A stretch of DNA of 64,000 nucleotides from assembly GCF_002028425.1 (NCBI RefSeq), contig NZ_CP020042.1, positions 6,113,560 through 6,177,559 of the forward strand. Direction: 5' to 3'. The stretch is from Streptomyces katrae (GTDB taxonomy: Bacteria > Actinomycetota > Actinomycetes > Streptomycetales > Streptomycetaceae). The notes under the pieces are model-generated. The model had not been told where the DNA came from. It worked only from the letters and a program-made list of their open reading frames with translations, and searched no databases. Of this stretch, positions 1 to 8,496 are shown piece after piece. The translations under genes were made by a program, and so were the position numbers. Position 1 is the first letter of the stretch. Every line of letters begins with the position of its first letter.

Positions 1-1
1 C

Positions 2-502
2 ATGACCGACCTCCCCCAGGACCTCGGCTACACCCCCGAGGTCGTCCTGCGCGCCCGCGCCGCGCTGCACGCCGGCGCGCCGGTCCTGTGCGACGTGCAG
101 ATGGTCGCCAGCGGCGTCACCCGCAAGCGGCTGCCCGCCGGCAACGAGGTGATCTGCACCCTCTCCGACCCGGCCGTGCCCGCGCTCGCCGCGAAGATGG
201 GCACCACCCGCAGCGCCGCAGCCCTCGAAGTCTGGCGTGACCGGGGCCTGTTGGAGAACTCCGTCATCGCCGTCGGCAACGCCCCGACCGCGCTGTTCCG
301 GCTGCTGGAGATGATCGAGGAGGGCGCCCCGCGCCCCGCCGCCGTCATCGGCGTGCCCGTGGGCTTCATCGGCGCCGCCGAGTCCAAGGACGCCCTCGCC
401 GCCCACCCCTCGGGCCTCGACCACCTGATCGTGCGCGGCCGGCGCGGCGGCAGCGCCATCGCGGCCGCCGCGGTCAACGCGATCGCGAGCGAGGAAGAAT
501 GA
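2..502 (+). CDS. cobH: precorrin-8X methylmutase, 5' end cut by window edge
   Basis: Precorrin-8X methylmutase (CobH/CbiC) moves the C-11 methyl group to C-12 to make hydrogenobyrinic acid, late in aerobic cobalamin synthesis in the cytoplasm. About 166 residues are visible against a family length near 210, so the first 40 or so residues lie left of the window and the ATG at position 2 is internal. Typical family stretches are VLCDVQMVASGV near residue 28 and the C-terminal IGVPVGFIGAAESK and RGRRGGSAIA segments. Its TGA overlaps the ATG of cobIJ, so the two genes are translationally coupled. The family call is firm; only the start is missing. Confidence 0.93.
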   Translation: MTDLPQDLGYTPEVVLRARAALHAGAPVLCDVQMVASGVTRKRLPAGNEVICTLSDPAVPALAAKMGTTRSAAALEVWRDRGLLENSVIAVGNAPTALFRLLEMIEEGAPRPAAVIGVPVGFIGAAESKDALAAHPSGLDHLIVRGRRGGSAIAAAAVNAIASEEE

Positions 503-2007
503 GCGGCACGGACCACAACACGGCGAAGGGCAAGCTGTACGGGGTCGGGCTCGGGCCCGGCGACCCGTCGTTGATGACCCTGCGGGCCGTCGAGGTGATA
601 GCGCAAGCGGACGTCGTCGCCTACCACAGCGCCCGCCACGGCCGTTCCATCGCCCGCTCGATCGCCGCGAAGCACCTGCGCGCCGACCACGTCGAGGAGC
701 CGCTGGTCTACCCGGTCACCACCGAGACCACCGACCACCCCGGCGGCTACCAGGGCGCGATGGAGGAGTTCTACGAGGCCTCCGCCGCCCGCCTGGCCGC
801 GCACCTGGACGCCGGCCGGACCGTCGCCGTGCTCGCGGAGGGCGACCCGCTCTTCTACGGCTCGTACATGCACATGCACAAGCGGCTCGCCGACCGCTAC
901 GAGGCGGAGGTCGTCCCCGGCGTCACCTCGGTGAGCGCCGCCGCCGCCCGCCTCGGCACCCCGCTGGTCGAGGGCGAGGAGGTGCTGACGATCCTGCCCG
1001 GCACCCTGCCCGAGGAGGAGCTCACCGCCCGCCTCGCCGCCACCGATTCGGCCGTCGTCATGAAGCTCGGCCGTACCTTCCCCGCCGTGCGGCGGGCGAT
1101 GGAGGGCAGCGGCCGGCTGGCGGAGGCCCGTTACGTCGAGCGCGCCACGATGGAGGGCGAGCGGACCGGGGTCCTCGCGGACACCGACCCCGACAGCGTC
1201 CCGTACTTCGCCGTCGCCGTCGTGCCCAGCCGCATCGGCAACCCGGGCAGCGCGCCGTCCGGGCCCGGCGAGGTCGTCGTCGTCGGCACCGGCCCGGCCG
1301 GGCCGCTGTGGCTGACCCCCGAGACGAAGCGGGCGCTGGCCGACGCCGAGGTACTGGTCGGGTACACCACCTACCTGGACCGGGTGCCGGTCAAGCCGGG
1401 CCAGGTGCGGCACGGCTCCGACAACAAGGTGGAGTCCGAGCGGGCCGAGTTCGCCCTCGACCTCGCCCGGCGCGGCAAGCGGGTCGCGGTGGTGTCCGGC
1501 GGCGACCCCGGGGTCTTCGCCATGGCCACGGCGGTCTTGGAGGTGGCCGGCCAGGCCCCCTACGCGGACGTGCCCGTACGGGTGCTGCCGGGCGTGACGG
1601 CGGCCAACGCGGCGGCCGCCGCGGCCGGGGCCCCGCTGGGCCACGACTACGCCACCCTCTCGCTCTCCGACCGGCTCAAGCCGTGGGAGGTCATCGCGGA
1701 GCGGCTGCGCGCGGCCGCCGCCGCCGATCTGGTGCTCGCCCTGTACAACCCGGGCTCGCGCAGCCGGACCTGGCAGGTGGCCCAGGCACGGGAACTGCTG
1801 CTGGAGCTGCGCGCGCCGCAGACGCCGGTGGTCGTGGCCCGGGACGTGGGCGGCCCGGAGCAGTCGGTGCGGATCGTCACGCTGGCCGAACTGGAGCCGT
1901 CCGAGGTGGACATGCGGACGATCCTGCTGATCGGCTCCTCGCAGACGCAGGTGACCGAGCGGCCCGACGGGTCGCGGGTGACGTGGACGCCGCGCCGCTA
2001 TCCGTGA
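499..2007 (+). CDS. cobIJ: CobI-CobJ fusion: precorrin-2 C20- and precorrin-3B C17-methyltransferase
   Basis: Two SAM-dependent tetrapyrrole methyltransferases are fused in 502 residues. Residues about 12-245 are CobI (N-terminal GVGLGPGDPSLMTLRAVE, then EGDPLFYG), which methylates precorrin-2 at C-20. Residues about 258-502 are CobJ (VVVVGTGPAG, then VSGGDPGVFAMA and LPGVTAANAAAA), which methylates C-17 with ring contraction. A short Gly/Pro/Ser linker joins them. Such fusions are common in actinomycetes. The gene starts inside the stop codon of cobH (ATGA overlap). The remaining cobalamin genes cobL-cobM-cobK lie downstream but converge on this transcript from the minus strand. Confidence 0.95.
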   Translation: MSGTDHNTAKGKLYGVGLGPGDPSLMTLRAVEVIAQADVVAYHSARHGRSIARSIAAKHLRADHVEEPLVYPVTTETTDHPGGYQGAMEEFYEASAARLAAHLDAGRTVAVLAEGDPLFYGSYMHMHKRLADRYEAEVVPGVTSVSAAAARLGTPLVEGEEVLTILPGTLPEEELTARLAATDSAVVMKLGRTFPAVRRAMEGSGRLAEARYVERATMEGERTGVLADTDPDSVPYFAVAVVPSRIGNPGSAPSGPGEVVVVGTGPAGPLWLTPETKRALADAEVLVGYTTYLDRVPVKPGQVRHGSDNKVESERAEFALDLARRGKRVAVVSGGDPGVFAMATAVLEVAGQAPYADVPVRVLPGVTAANAAAAAAGAPLGHDYATLSLSDRLKPWEVIAERLRAAAAADLVLALYNPGSRSRTWQVAQARELLLELRAPQTPVVVARDVGGPEQSVRIVTLAELEPSEVDMRTILLIGSSQTQVTERPDGSRVTWTPRRYP

Positions 2008-2022
2008 CGGTGGTGCCGTGGC

Positions 2023-2092
2023 CCGGACCGGGATCCCCCGGACCGGGCCGCGGCCGGACCGGGATCCCCCGGACCGGGCCACGGCCGGACCG
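2023..2092. repeat. 31-bp tandem duplication with internal inverted repeat, likely bidirectional terminator
   Basis: Two 31-bp units (2023-2053 and 2054-2084) differ by one base and are followed by the first 8 bases of a third unit. Each contains GGCCCGG and CCGGGCC arms that can pair into a GC-rich hairpin around a GGATCC core. It lies between the convergent cobIJ and lipoprotein genes, the expected place for a shared terminator. The terminator role is inferred; no U-tract is seen, which is normal in Streptomyces. Confidence 0.5.
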
Positions 2093-2131
2093 TCGTTCCG
2101 TCCGGGGCGCGGGACAGGCCGCCGCCCCCGC

Positions 2132-2647
2132 TCAGCCCGGGCAGCCCGTCAGAGCGTCCGGGCAGCCGTGGACCGTCGCCGGGTCGAGCGTGAGCAGCTG
2201 CCACGACACCACCCCGGCCGGCGGCGAGTCCTCCAGGGCGGGGTCGATGTGCGCGTTGAGCGCCGACCCCGCCGGGAGGTTCAGCCGGGTCACCTCCCCG
2301 GCGGTGCACGACACGTCGAACGACCGGTCCCCGGAGCCGCCTTCGCGGGACAGCACCAGGGTGACCCGGGAACTCTCCTCGCTGTCACAGGCGATGTCGA
2401 AGCGGTACGGGCGCTCCCCGCCGGTCTCCAGGGTCTTCTCCATCCCCGCCTTCAGGAACCCCGTCCCCCGCATGGTCACGCGGGCGCCGGCCGCGACGTC
2501 CTTCCCCAGGGTCTCGTCGGCCCGCTGGAGCGCGTCGTCGGGCTCCCAGCCCTGGGGCTCGGGCGCCGCGCCCCCACCGCATCCGGTGACGAGCGCCGAC
2601 GCGGCGGCGAGGGCCAGGACGAGGGCGAGGGGGTGACGTATCCGCAT
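2132..2647 (-). CDS. small lipoprotein of unknown function
   Basis: A 171-residue protein with a classic lipoprotein signal: MRIRH, a hydrophobic run to about residue 20, then the lipobox VTGC with Cys near residue 22 as the expected lipidation and cleavage site. The mature part is acidic and polar with no recognised domain. It should be exported and anchored on the outer face of the membrane. It lies just downstream of cobK on the same strand (about 9 bp gap) and may be co-transcribed with cobL-cobM-cobK, but nothing in it indicates a cobalamin role. A solute-binding or cell-wall role cannot be told apart from sequence. Confidence 0.7.
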   Translation of the reverse strand: MRIRHPLALVLALAAASALVTGCGGGAAPEPQGWEPDDALQRADETLGKDVAAGARVTMRGTGFLKAGMEKTLETGGERPYRFDIACDSEESSRVTLVLSREGGSGDRSFDVSCTAGEVTRLNLPAGSALNAHIDPALEDSPPAGVVSWQLLTLDPATVHGCPDALTGCPG

Positions 2648-2656
2648 TCCTCCACC

Positions 2657-3457
2657 CTAAGGGGCGCGGCCCGCTCCGTCCCCGAGCCAGCGCAGGGCCG
2701 CGTCCACCGACTCCGCCCGGGCCGGACCCTCCGGTACCGGCGGACGGCGCACGACCAGCACCGGGATCCCGGCCTCCCGGGCGGCGGTGAGCTTGGGGGC
2801 CGTCGCGTCGCCGCCGCTGTCCTTGGTGACCAGGACGTCGATGCGGTGACGGGCCATCAGCTCCCGCTCCTCCTCCAGCCCGAACGGGCCGCGGGCCAGC
2901 ACGGTCTCCAGGCGGGGCGGCACCGGCCCCTCCGGCGGGTCCACCGAACGCACCAGGAACCAGGTGCCGGTGAGGTGCGCGAAGGCGTGCAGGCCCGTCC
3001 GTCCGGTGGTCAGGAAGGCCCGCCCGCCGAGGGACGGCAGCACGGCGGCGGCGCCCGCCAGGTCGTCCGCGAACGTCCAGGCGTCGCCCGGGCCCGGACT
3101 CCAGCCCGGCCGCCGCAGCGCCAGCACGGGCACGCCCGTGAGCACCTCCGCCCCGGCCGCGTGGAAGCTCATCCGCTCGGCGAAGGGGTGCGTGGCGTCG
3201 ACGACGTGCGTGACCCCGTGGGCGGTGATCCAGCGGGCCAGCCCCTCGACCCCGCCGAACCCGCCGATCCGGGTCTCGCCCGGCGGCAGCACCGGCGAGC
3301 CGACCCGGCCCGCGAGGGAGTTCGTCACCCGGTACGAGGACGCGTACGCGGGGTCCCGCGCCAGTGCCTCCGCCAGCCGGCGGGCCTCGGTCGTGCCGCC
3401 CAGGATCAGGACGTGCCGCGCGGGCTCCCGTACGGTGTGCGGCGGCTCAGCAGACAT
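2657..3457 (-). CDS. cobK: precorrin-6A reductase
   Basis: CobK/CbiJ family, 266 residues, the usual length. It reduces the macrocycle of precorrin-6A to precorrin-6B with NADPH. The N-terminal nucleotide-binding segment HVLILGGTTEARRLAEAL (about residues 15-32) and the VVDATHPFAERMS motif (about residue 86) are diagnostic. Its start overlaps the end of cobM by 11 bp, so it is coupled to the upstream minus-strand genes cobM and cobL. Confidence 0.92.
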   Translation of the reverse strand: MSAEPPHTVREPARHVLILGGTTEARRLAEALARDPAYASSYRVTNSLAGRVGSPVLPPGETRIGGFGGVEGLARWITAHGVTHVVDATHPFAERMSFHAAGAEVLTGVPVLALRRPGWSPGPGDAWTFADDLAGAAAVLPSLGGRAFLTTGRTGLHAFAHLTGTWFLVRSVDPPEGPVPPRLETVLARGPFGLEEERELMARHRIDVLVTKDSGGDATAPKLTAAREAGIPVLVVRRPPVPEGPARAESVDAALRWLGDGAGRAP

Positions 3458-4196
3458 GCCGGTCGCGCTCGGGGGAGTAGAGGTGGCTGTCGCGGAACTG
3501 CTCCGCGCCCAGCGTCCGCCCCACCACGATGACGGCGGTGCGCACCAGTCCCGCCTCCTTCACCTGTCCCGCGATGTCGGCGAGCGTCCCGCGCAGGATC
3601 AGCTCGTCGGGGCGGCTGGCCATCGCCACCACCGCCACCGGGCACTCGGCCCCGTAGTGCGGCAGCAGTTCCTCCACGACCCGGTCCACGTAGCGGGTGG
3701 CCAGGTGCAGCACCAGCAGGGCGCCGCTGCGGCCGAGCGTGGCCAGGTCCTCGCCGGGCGGCATCGGGGTGGCCTGCTGGGCGATCCGGGTCAGGATCAC
3801 GGTCTGGCCGACGGTGGGCACGGTCAGCTCCCGCTTGAGGGAGGCCGCCGCCGCCGCGAACGCCGGCACGCCCGGGACGACCTCGTACGGGATGCCCGCC
3901 GCGTCCAGGCGCCGCATCTGCTCGGCGACGGCGCTGAAGATGGAGGGGTCGCCCGAGTGCAGCCGCGCCACGTCCAGGCCCGCCTCGTGGGCCCGTACGC
4001 ACTCGGCGATGATCTCGTCGAGGTTCAGCCGGGAGGTGTCGACCAGCCGGGCCCCCTCGGGGCACTCCTCCAGGAGCTCGCGCGGGACCAGGCTGCCGGC
4101 GTAGAGGCAGACCGGGGCGGCGGCGAGGGTGCGGGCGCCGCGTACGGTGATGAGGTCGGCGGCGCCGGGGCCCGCGCCGATGAAGTACACGGTCAT
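3447..4196 (-). CDS. cobM: precorrin-4 C11-methyltransferase
   Basis: CobM/CbiF, 249 residues, full family length. It transfers a methyl group from SAM to C-11 of precorrin-4. The N-terminal YFIGAGPGAADLITVRG glycine-rich motif, CLYAGSLVP, and LHSGDPSIFSAVAEQM (about residues 78-95) mark the family. The ATG at 4196 follows a GGAGA Shine-Dalgarno and lies only about 1 base after the cobL stop, indicating coupled translation in a cobL-cobM-cobK operon. Confidence 0.94.
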   Translation of the reverse strand: MTVYFIGAGPGAADLITVRGARTLAAAPVCLYAGSLVPRELLEECPEGARLVDTSRLNLDEIIAECVRAHEAGLDVARLHSGDPSIFSAVAEQMRRLDAAGIPYEVVPGVPAFAAAAASLKRELTVPTVGQTVILTRIAQQATPMPPGEDLATLGRSGALLVLHLATRYVDRVVEELLPHYGAECPVAVVAMASRPDELILRGTLADIAGQVKEAGLVRTAVIVVGRTLGAEQFRDSHLYSPERDRHVC

Positions 4197-4197
4197 G

Positions 4198-5448
4198 TCA
4201 TTCTCCTTGGTGCTTCGGCTTCGTCACGGACCACTGGGTGACGGGCATCGCCTGTCGCCAGCCGGTGAAGCCGCCGACCGGCACGGCGTGCGCGACGGAC
4301 AGCTTCACCAGTTCGCCGCCGAGGCGCCGGTGCTGCCCGGCGAGGACCGCCTCCGACTCCAGCGTCACCGTGTTGACGACCAGCCGGCCGCCGGGCGCGA
4401 GCGCCGCCCAGGCGGCGTCGAGCAGGCCCGGCGCGGTGAGCCCGCCGCCGATGAACACGGCGTCGGGGGCGGGCAGTCCCTCCAGGGCCGCCGGGGCCGC
4501 GCCGACGACCACGCGCAGGCCCGGGACGCCGAGGGCCGCCGCGTTGCGGGTGATGCGCCCGGCCCGCTCCGGGACGCGTTCGACGGCCACGGCGCGGCAG
4601 GAGGGGTGCGTGCGCATCCACTCGATGCCGATCGAGCCGGAGCCGCCGCCGATGTCCCACAGCAGTTCGCCGGGGGCGGGGGCCAGCGCGCAGAGGGTCG
4701 CGGCACGGACGTGGCGCTTGGTGAGCTGCCCGTCGTGCTCGTACGCGGCGTCGGGCAGGCCGGGGGTGGCGCCGAGCCGGGGGACCGCCGCGCCGGGATC
4801 CCGGCGGCACTCCACGGCGACCACGTTGAGGGGATCGCCGGGCCCGTGCTCCCAGGTGTCCGCGGTGCCCCCGTACACGTCCTCGCGCTCGGAGCCGAGC
4901 TGTTCCAGGACCCGCATCCGGCTGGGGCCGAAGCCCCGCTCCCGCAGGAGGGCGGCGATCTCGCCCGGGGTGGCCGCTCCGGCGCTGAGCACCAGCAGCC
5001 GCCGCCCCTCGTGCAGTGCGGCCGCCACCCGGGCCACGGGCCGGCCGACGACGGTCACGACCTCGGTGTCCTCCACCGGCCAGCCCAGGCGGGCGCAGGC
5101 GTAGGAGACGGAGGAGGGGTGCGGGTGGACGCGGAGCGCGTCGGGGCCCAGCTCCTCGCAGAGCGCGCGGCCGATCCCGTAGAACATCGGGTCCCCGCTT
5201 GCCAGTACCGCGATCCGGCGCCCGGCGTGCTCGGCCATCAGCTTCGGCACGGCGGGCCGCAGCGGGCTCGGCCACGCCACCCGCAGCCCGGCGCACTCGC
5301 CGGCCGGGAGGAGGTCCAGCTGCCGGGGCCCGCCGATCAGCACCTCGGCGCCGGCCAGCGCGCCCCGGGCGGTGTCGGTGAGCCCGGCCCAGCCGTCGGC
5401 GCCGAGACCGACGACGGCCACGGCCATGGGGGGTGCTGCGGAGCTCAC
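4198..5448 (-). CDS. cobL: precorrin-6Y C5,15-methyltransferase (decarboxylating), CbiE-CbiT fusion
   Basis: CobL, 416 residues, a fusion of CbiE (residues about 8-205: VVGLGADGWAGLT, ASGDPMFYGIGRAL) and CbiT (about 230-410: LTKRHVRAATL, then the Rossmann SAM motif WDIGGGSGSIGIEW near residue 262). It methylates C-5 and C-15 of precorrin-6B and decarboxylates the C-12 acetate. The GTG at 5448 is preferred because GAGG lies 7 bases upstream; an internal ATG seven codons in is possible. It is the first gene of the cobL-cobM-cobK operon. No B12-box-like element is apparent in the region upstream. Confidence 0.94.
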   Translation of the reverse strand: MSSAAPPMAVAVVGLGADGWAGLTDTARGALAGAEVLIGGPRQLDLLPAGECAGLRVAWPSPLRPAVPKLMAEHAGRRIAVLASGDPMFYGIGRALCEELGPDALRVHPHPSSVSYACARLGWPVEDTEVVTVVGRPVARVAAALHEGRRLLVLSAGAATPGEIAALLRERGFGPSRMRVLEQLGSEREDVYGGTADTWEHGPGDPLNVVAVECRRDPGAAVPRLGATPGLPDAAYEHDGQLTKRHVRAATLCALAPAPGELLWDIGGGSGSIGIEWMRTHPSCRAVAVERVPERAGRITRNAAALGVPGLRVVVGAAPAALEGLPAPDAVFIGGGLTAPGLLDAAWAALAPGGRLVVNTVTLESEAVLAGQHRRLGGELVKLSVAHAVPVGGFTGWRQAMPVTQWSVTKPKHQGE

Positions 5449-5880
5449 TGCGGTACCTCGGCAGGGGGAGAGGGCGAATGCGCGGGACGGACCCGCAGCT
5501 TACTGGGGCGCGGCCACGGCCCCCCTGCCAGGGTGACCAGCACCGACGCCCCCGCCGCCCCACGGACGCGACCACCGCGAAGGCACGCCCTGCCACCGCC
5601 CGTGAGGGTCCCTCGCGCAGCCGGCCCCGCCCGCCGCGGCGGCATGCCGCACCACCGCCTGGGCGGGCCCCTCGCGCCGTCGCCCCGTCGGCCGTCGGCA
5701 CGCCCTGCCACCGCCCGTGAGGGTCCCTCGCGCAGCCGGCCCCGCCCGCCGCGGCGGCATGCCCCGCCGAACGCCCCTGCGGGTGCTGCGCACCGGCATG
5801 CCCCCGTCCGCCCCCGGCACGCCCCCGTCCGCCCCGGGCGGAACCTGCCCCGGGTACCCGCGCCGCCCCACACTCGGAAG
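5449..5880. other. 432-bp intergenic region with decaying tandem repeats
   Basis: No credible gene is seen between divergent cobL and the FAD monooxygenase gene. The region is dominated by a roughly 55-60 bp repeat. Two copies (5582-5648 and 5697-5763) are identical over 67 bp, and a diverged copy (about 5651-5695) lies between them. A further degraded copy may follow to about 5800. The promoters of both flanking genes must lie here or beside it, but I see no clear -35/-10 pair and no cobalamin riboswitch signature. Confidence 0.6.
5582..5763. repeat. 67-bp perfect direct repeat, copies offset by 115 bp
   Basis: Bases 5582-5648 recur exactly at 5697-5763. The intervening 48 bp resembles the repeat imperfectly, giving an apparent three-copy array. 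Exact identity over 67 bp of noncoding DNA implies recent duplication or gene-conversion-like maintenance. Confidence 0.85.
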
Positions 5881-7365
5881 ATGGACGACACTCCGGACAA
5901 CCACCCAGCAGGCTCGGACGACGCCCACGTACGCCCCCGCGCGGCCGGCCCGGCCCGCGGCCCCGACCACCCCCAGGACGACGGAGACGACGGCGGCGGC
6001 CACGCCGTGGTCCTCGGGGCCGGGCTCGCCGGGCTGCTGACGGCGCGGGTCCTCGCGGAGCACTTCGCCCGCGTGACCGTCCTCGAACGGGACGAACTCC
6101 CCGAGCACGGCCCCGCGTTCCGCCCCGGCGTGCCGCAGTCCCGGCACGCGCACGTCCTGTGGTCGCGCGGCATCGAGGCCATGGAGCGGCTGCTCCCCGG
6201 GATCACGGCCGAGCTGACCGGCGCCGGCGCCGCACTCCTCGAATCCCCGCGCGACTTCCTCTGGCTCAGCCCGGCCGACTGGTTCCAGCCCGTCCCCGGA
6301 GCCAGGATGCTGGTCGGCAGCCGCGAGCTGCTCGACTGGACGCTGTGCCGGGCCGTGCGCCGGGACCGCCGCATCGAGGTGCTGGGCGGCCGGCTCGTGA
6401 CCGGGCTCGTCGCCGGCCCGGACGGCCGCTCCGTCACCGGCGTCACCCTGCGCGACCGCGCCCCGCTGGCCGCCCGCCTGGTGGTCGACGCCACCGGCCG
6501 CACCTCCCGGACCCCCGCCTGGCTCGCCGCCCTCGGCCACCCGGCCCCCGAGGTCACCCGGTACGACTCCCACCTCGGCTACTCCAGCCGCCTCTACGCC
6601 CTCCCCGAAGCTCCGGCCGCCGGGCCGGCGGCCCGGCGCTGGCGCGGGATGTACGTCCAGGGCCGCACCGACCTCCCGCGCGGCGGAGTGCTCGTCCCGC
6701 TGGAGGACGGCCGCTGGCTGGCCACCCTCGTCGGCAACGGCGAGCACGCCCCGCCGACGAAGGACCCCGAGTTCCTGGAGTTCACCCGCACCCTGCGCAG
6801 CCCCGCCCTCTACGAGGCCGTCCGCGACGCCGAACCGCTCACCGAACCCGCCGGCTTCCGCGCCACCGCCAACGAGTGGCGCCACTACGAGCGGCTGGAC
6901 CGCTGGCCCGACGGCCTCCTCGTCATCGGTGACGCCGCCTGCCGCTTCAACCCCGTGTACGGGCACGGCATGACCGTGGCCGCCACCGCCGCGCACGCCC
7001 TCGGCGAGGCCCTGGCCGGCCTGCCGGCCCGGCGGATCCCCGCCGAGTGCCCCACCCTCCAGCGGCGTACGGCGGCGGCCTCCGCGGTTGCCTGGCAGAT
7101 CGCCACCAGCGAGGACCTCCGCTACCCCTGGACCGAGGGCCCGCCGCCCGACCGCGCGACCCGGGTCCTCCAGCGCTACATGTCCCGCGTCATGGCCGGC
7201 GCGAACTCCGACCCGGCCATCTCGGCCCCCTTCTTCGGCGTCCTGTCCCTGTCCGCCCCGCCGAACACCCTCCTCGCCCCCGGCACGATGCTGCGCGTCC
7301 TGTCGAAGTGGCGCCTGCCCACCGCCCCCGACGCCCCGCCCTACCCGCCGCACCACACCCGGTAG
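5881..7365 (+). CDS. FAD-dependent monooxygenase/epoxidase-like oxidoreductase
   Basis: A 494-residue flavoprotein. After a polar acidic N-terminal tail of about 40 residues comes the Rossmann motif VVLGAGLAGLLTARVL ending in VTVLERD (FAD ADP-ribose binding), then LVVDATGRTSRTP, and the second FAD motif LLVIGDAACRFNPVYGHGMT near residue 345. This matches the PHBH/geranylgeranyl-reductase-like superfamily and resembles polyether epoxidase-type oxidoreductases. The substrate is unknown. The first in-frame ATG with plausible context is at 5881, although its GGAAG is immediately adjacent, so a downstream GTG near 6007 cannot be excluded. Cytoplasmic and monocistronic. Confidence 0.8.
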   Translation: MDDTPDNHPAGSDDAHVRPRAAGPARGPDHPQDDGDDGGGHAVVLGAGLAGLLTARVLAEHFARVTVLERDELPEHGPAFRPGVPQSRHAHVLWSRGIEAMERLLPGITAELTGAGAALLESPRDFLWLSPADWFQPVPGARMLVGSRELLDWTLCRAVRRDRRIEVLGGRLVTGLVAGPDGRSVTGVTLRDRAPLAARLVVDATGRTSRTPAWLAALGHPAPEVTRYDSHLGYSSRLYALPEAPAAGPAARRWRGMYVQGRTDLPRGGVLVPLEDGRWLATLVGNGEHAPPTKDPEFLEFTRTLRSPALYEAVRDAEPLTEPAGFRATANEWRHYERLDRWPDGLLVIGDAACRFNPVYGHGMTVAATAAHALGEALAGLPARRIPAECPTLQRRTAAASAVAWQIATSEDLRYPWTEGPPPDRATRVLQRYMSRVMAGANSDPAISAPFFGVLSLSAPPNTLLAPGTMLRVLSKWRLPTAPDAPPYPPHHTR

Positions 7366-7393
7366 CAGGGCAGGGCCGGCGGCCGCGCGGTCC

Positions 7394-8290
7394 TCAGTCG
7401 CGCACGGCCCGCTCGTACAGGGCCCGTATGTCGTCCCCGAAGTAGCTGCTGAACGAGGTGGTCTCGTCCCCGCCCCCGTCCCGCCCGCCGATGACCCCGA
7501 TCAGAGCGTTCCCGGCGCTGAGGACGGGACCGCCGCTGGTGCCGTTGGGGACGTCCGCGCAGTCGAACCGCAGCTGCGCGGGCCCGTCGGCCACGGCAGT
7601 GTTCGCGCAGCCCAGCGGCCGCTCGGTGTCGTTCGGGTACCCCACCAGCCGGGCCGGCACCGGCAGTTGCTGGCCGAAGCGGACGGGGTGCGCCCCCGTG
7701 ACGTCCTCCAGCCGCTGCCCCGGGTGCCCGGCGCGGCGCACCCGTATGAAGGCCACGTCGACGTCCGGGTCGGAGTCGCGCACCCACCGCGGGTCCACGT
7801 CGATCCGCGTGGGCACCCACACCCCGTAGGGCGCCTTGCCCTCCTCGTACCCGGGCACGAAGGCCAGGTTGTTGCGGAACCCGCCCGCGTACACGCAGTG
7901 CGCCGCGGTGACGACGAGGTCCCCGGCGGCGGAGTGCACCACGCTCCCCGAGCAGTGGTGGTCGTCGTCCCAGTCCAGGCCGGGCGAGAACAGCGCTCCG
8001 ACGGCGGGCTCGGCCGGCACCTCCCGGGCCTCCAGCGGCTCGGACGCCTTCCAGTCGCCGTCCGCGAAGCCCCGTACCGGCGGCTGGGCCTCCGGGGCCC
8101 CCTCGGTCAGCTTCTCCAGCGCCGCGGCGGCGGACTCGTCGGCGAGCGCGGCGTCCTGCACGTACCGCCCCTGCTCACCGTCCCCGCGGGCGACGGTCCC
8201 CATCCGGCCCATGCCGAAGGCCACCCCGGCGGCCACCAGGGCGCAGCACACGCCCGCCAGCACGCAGACCCGTACGGCCCTGCCCGTCAT
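7394..8290 (-). CDS. secreted trypsin-like serine protease
   Basis: A 298-residue protein with an N-terminal hydrophobic export segment (VRVCVLAGVCCALVAAGVAF, about residues 6-25). The chymotrypsin-fold triad is intact: His in VVTAAHC (about 128), Asp in PDVDVAFIRV (about 177) and Ser in GTSGGPVL (about 251). Cys pairs flank His as in S1 peptidases. The ATG at 8290 has GGGAG 6 bases upstream; a longer form starting nine codons earlier is possible. Expected outside the cell as a V8/trypsin-like endopeptidase. It converges on the monooxygenase gene. Confidence 0.85.
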   Translation of the reverse strand: MTGRAVRVCVLAGVCCALVAAGVAFGMGRMGTVARGDGEQGRYVQDAALADESAAAALEKLTEGAPEAQPPVRGFADGDWKASEPLEAREVPAEPAVGALFSPGLDWDDDHHCSGSVVHSAAGDLVVTAAHCVYAGGFRNNLAFVPGYEEGKAPYGVWVPTRIDVDPRWVRDSDPDVDVAFIRVRRAGHPGQRLEDVTGAHPVRFGQQLPVPARLVGYPNDTERPLGCANTAVADGPAQLRFDCADVPNGTSGGPVLSAGNALIGVIGGRDGGGDETTSFSSYFGDDIRALYERAVRD

Positions 8291-8496
8291 CGCGCCACTC
8301 CCGCCGCCGAGGATCACCCGTCAACACCCCGGAACGGCCGGCCGCCCCCAGGGGTTCCCGGCCGGAATGTGCCCCTCCTCACAACCCTCCTCACGGCCCG
8401 TCCCCGGCCCGCCATCCCCAGTCCTTCCCCTCTTCACCCAACTCCCCTACGCTCCAGGCGCCTTACCACTCGGTAACCCAGGGGAGCCGCACACCC

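Noticed and set aside
5449..5880. Cobalamin riboswitch upstream of cobL
   Set aside because: No B12-box-like GCCACTG or its surrounding fold is visible on the minus strand; the region is mainly repeats.
4129..5880. Long open frame running into the FAD monooxygenase gene from inside cobM and cobL
   Set aside because: High-GC shadow frame opposite cobL and cobM; the protein only becomes recognisable after the ATG at 5881.
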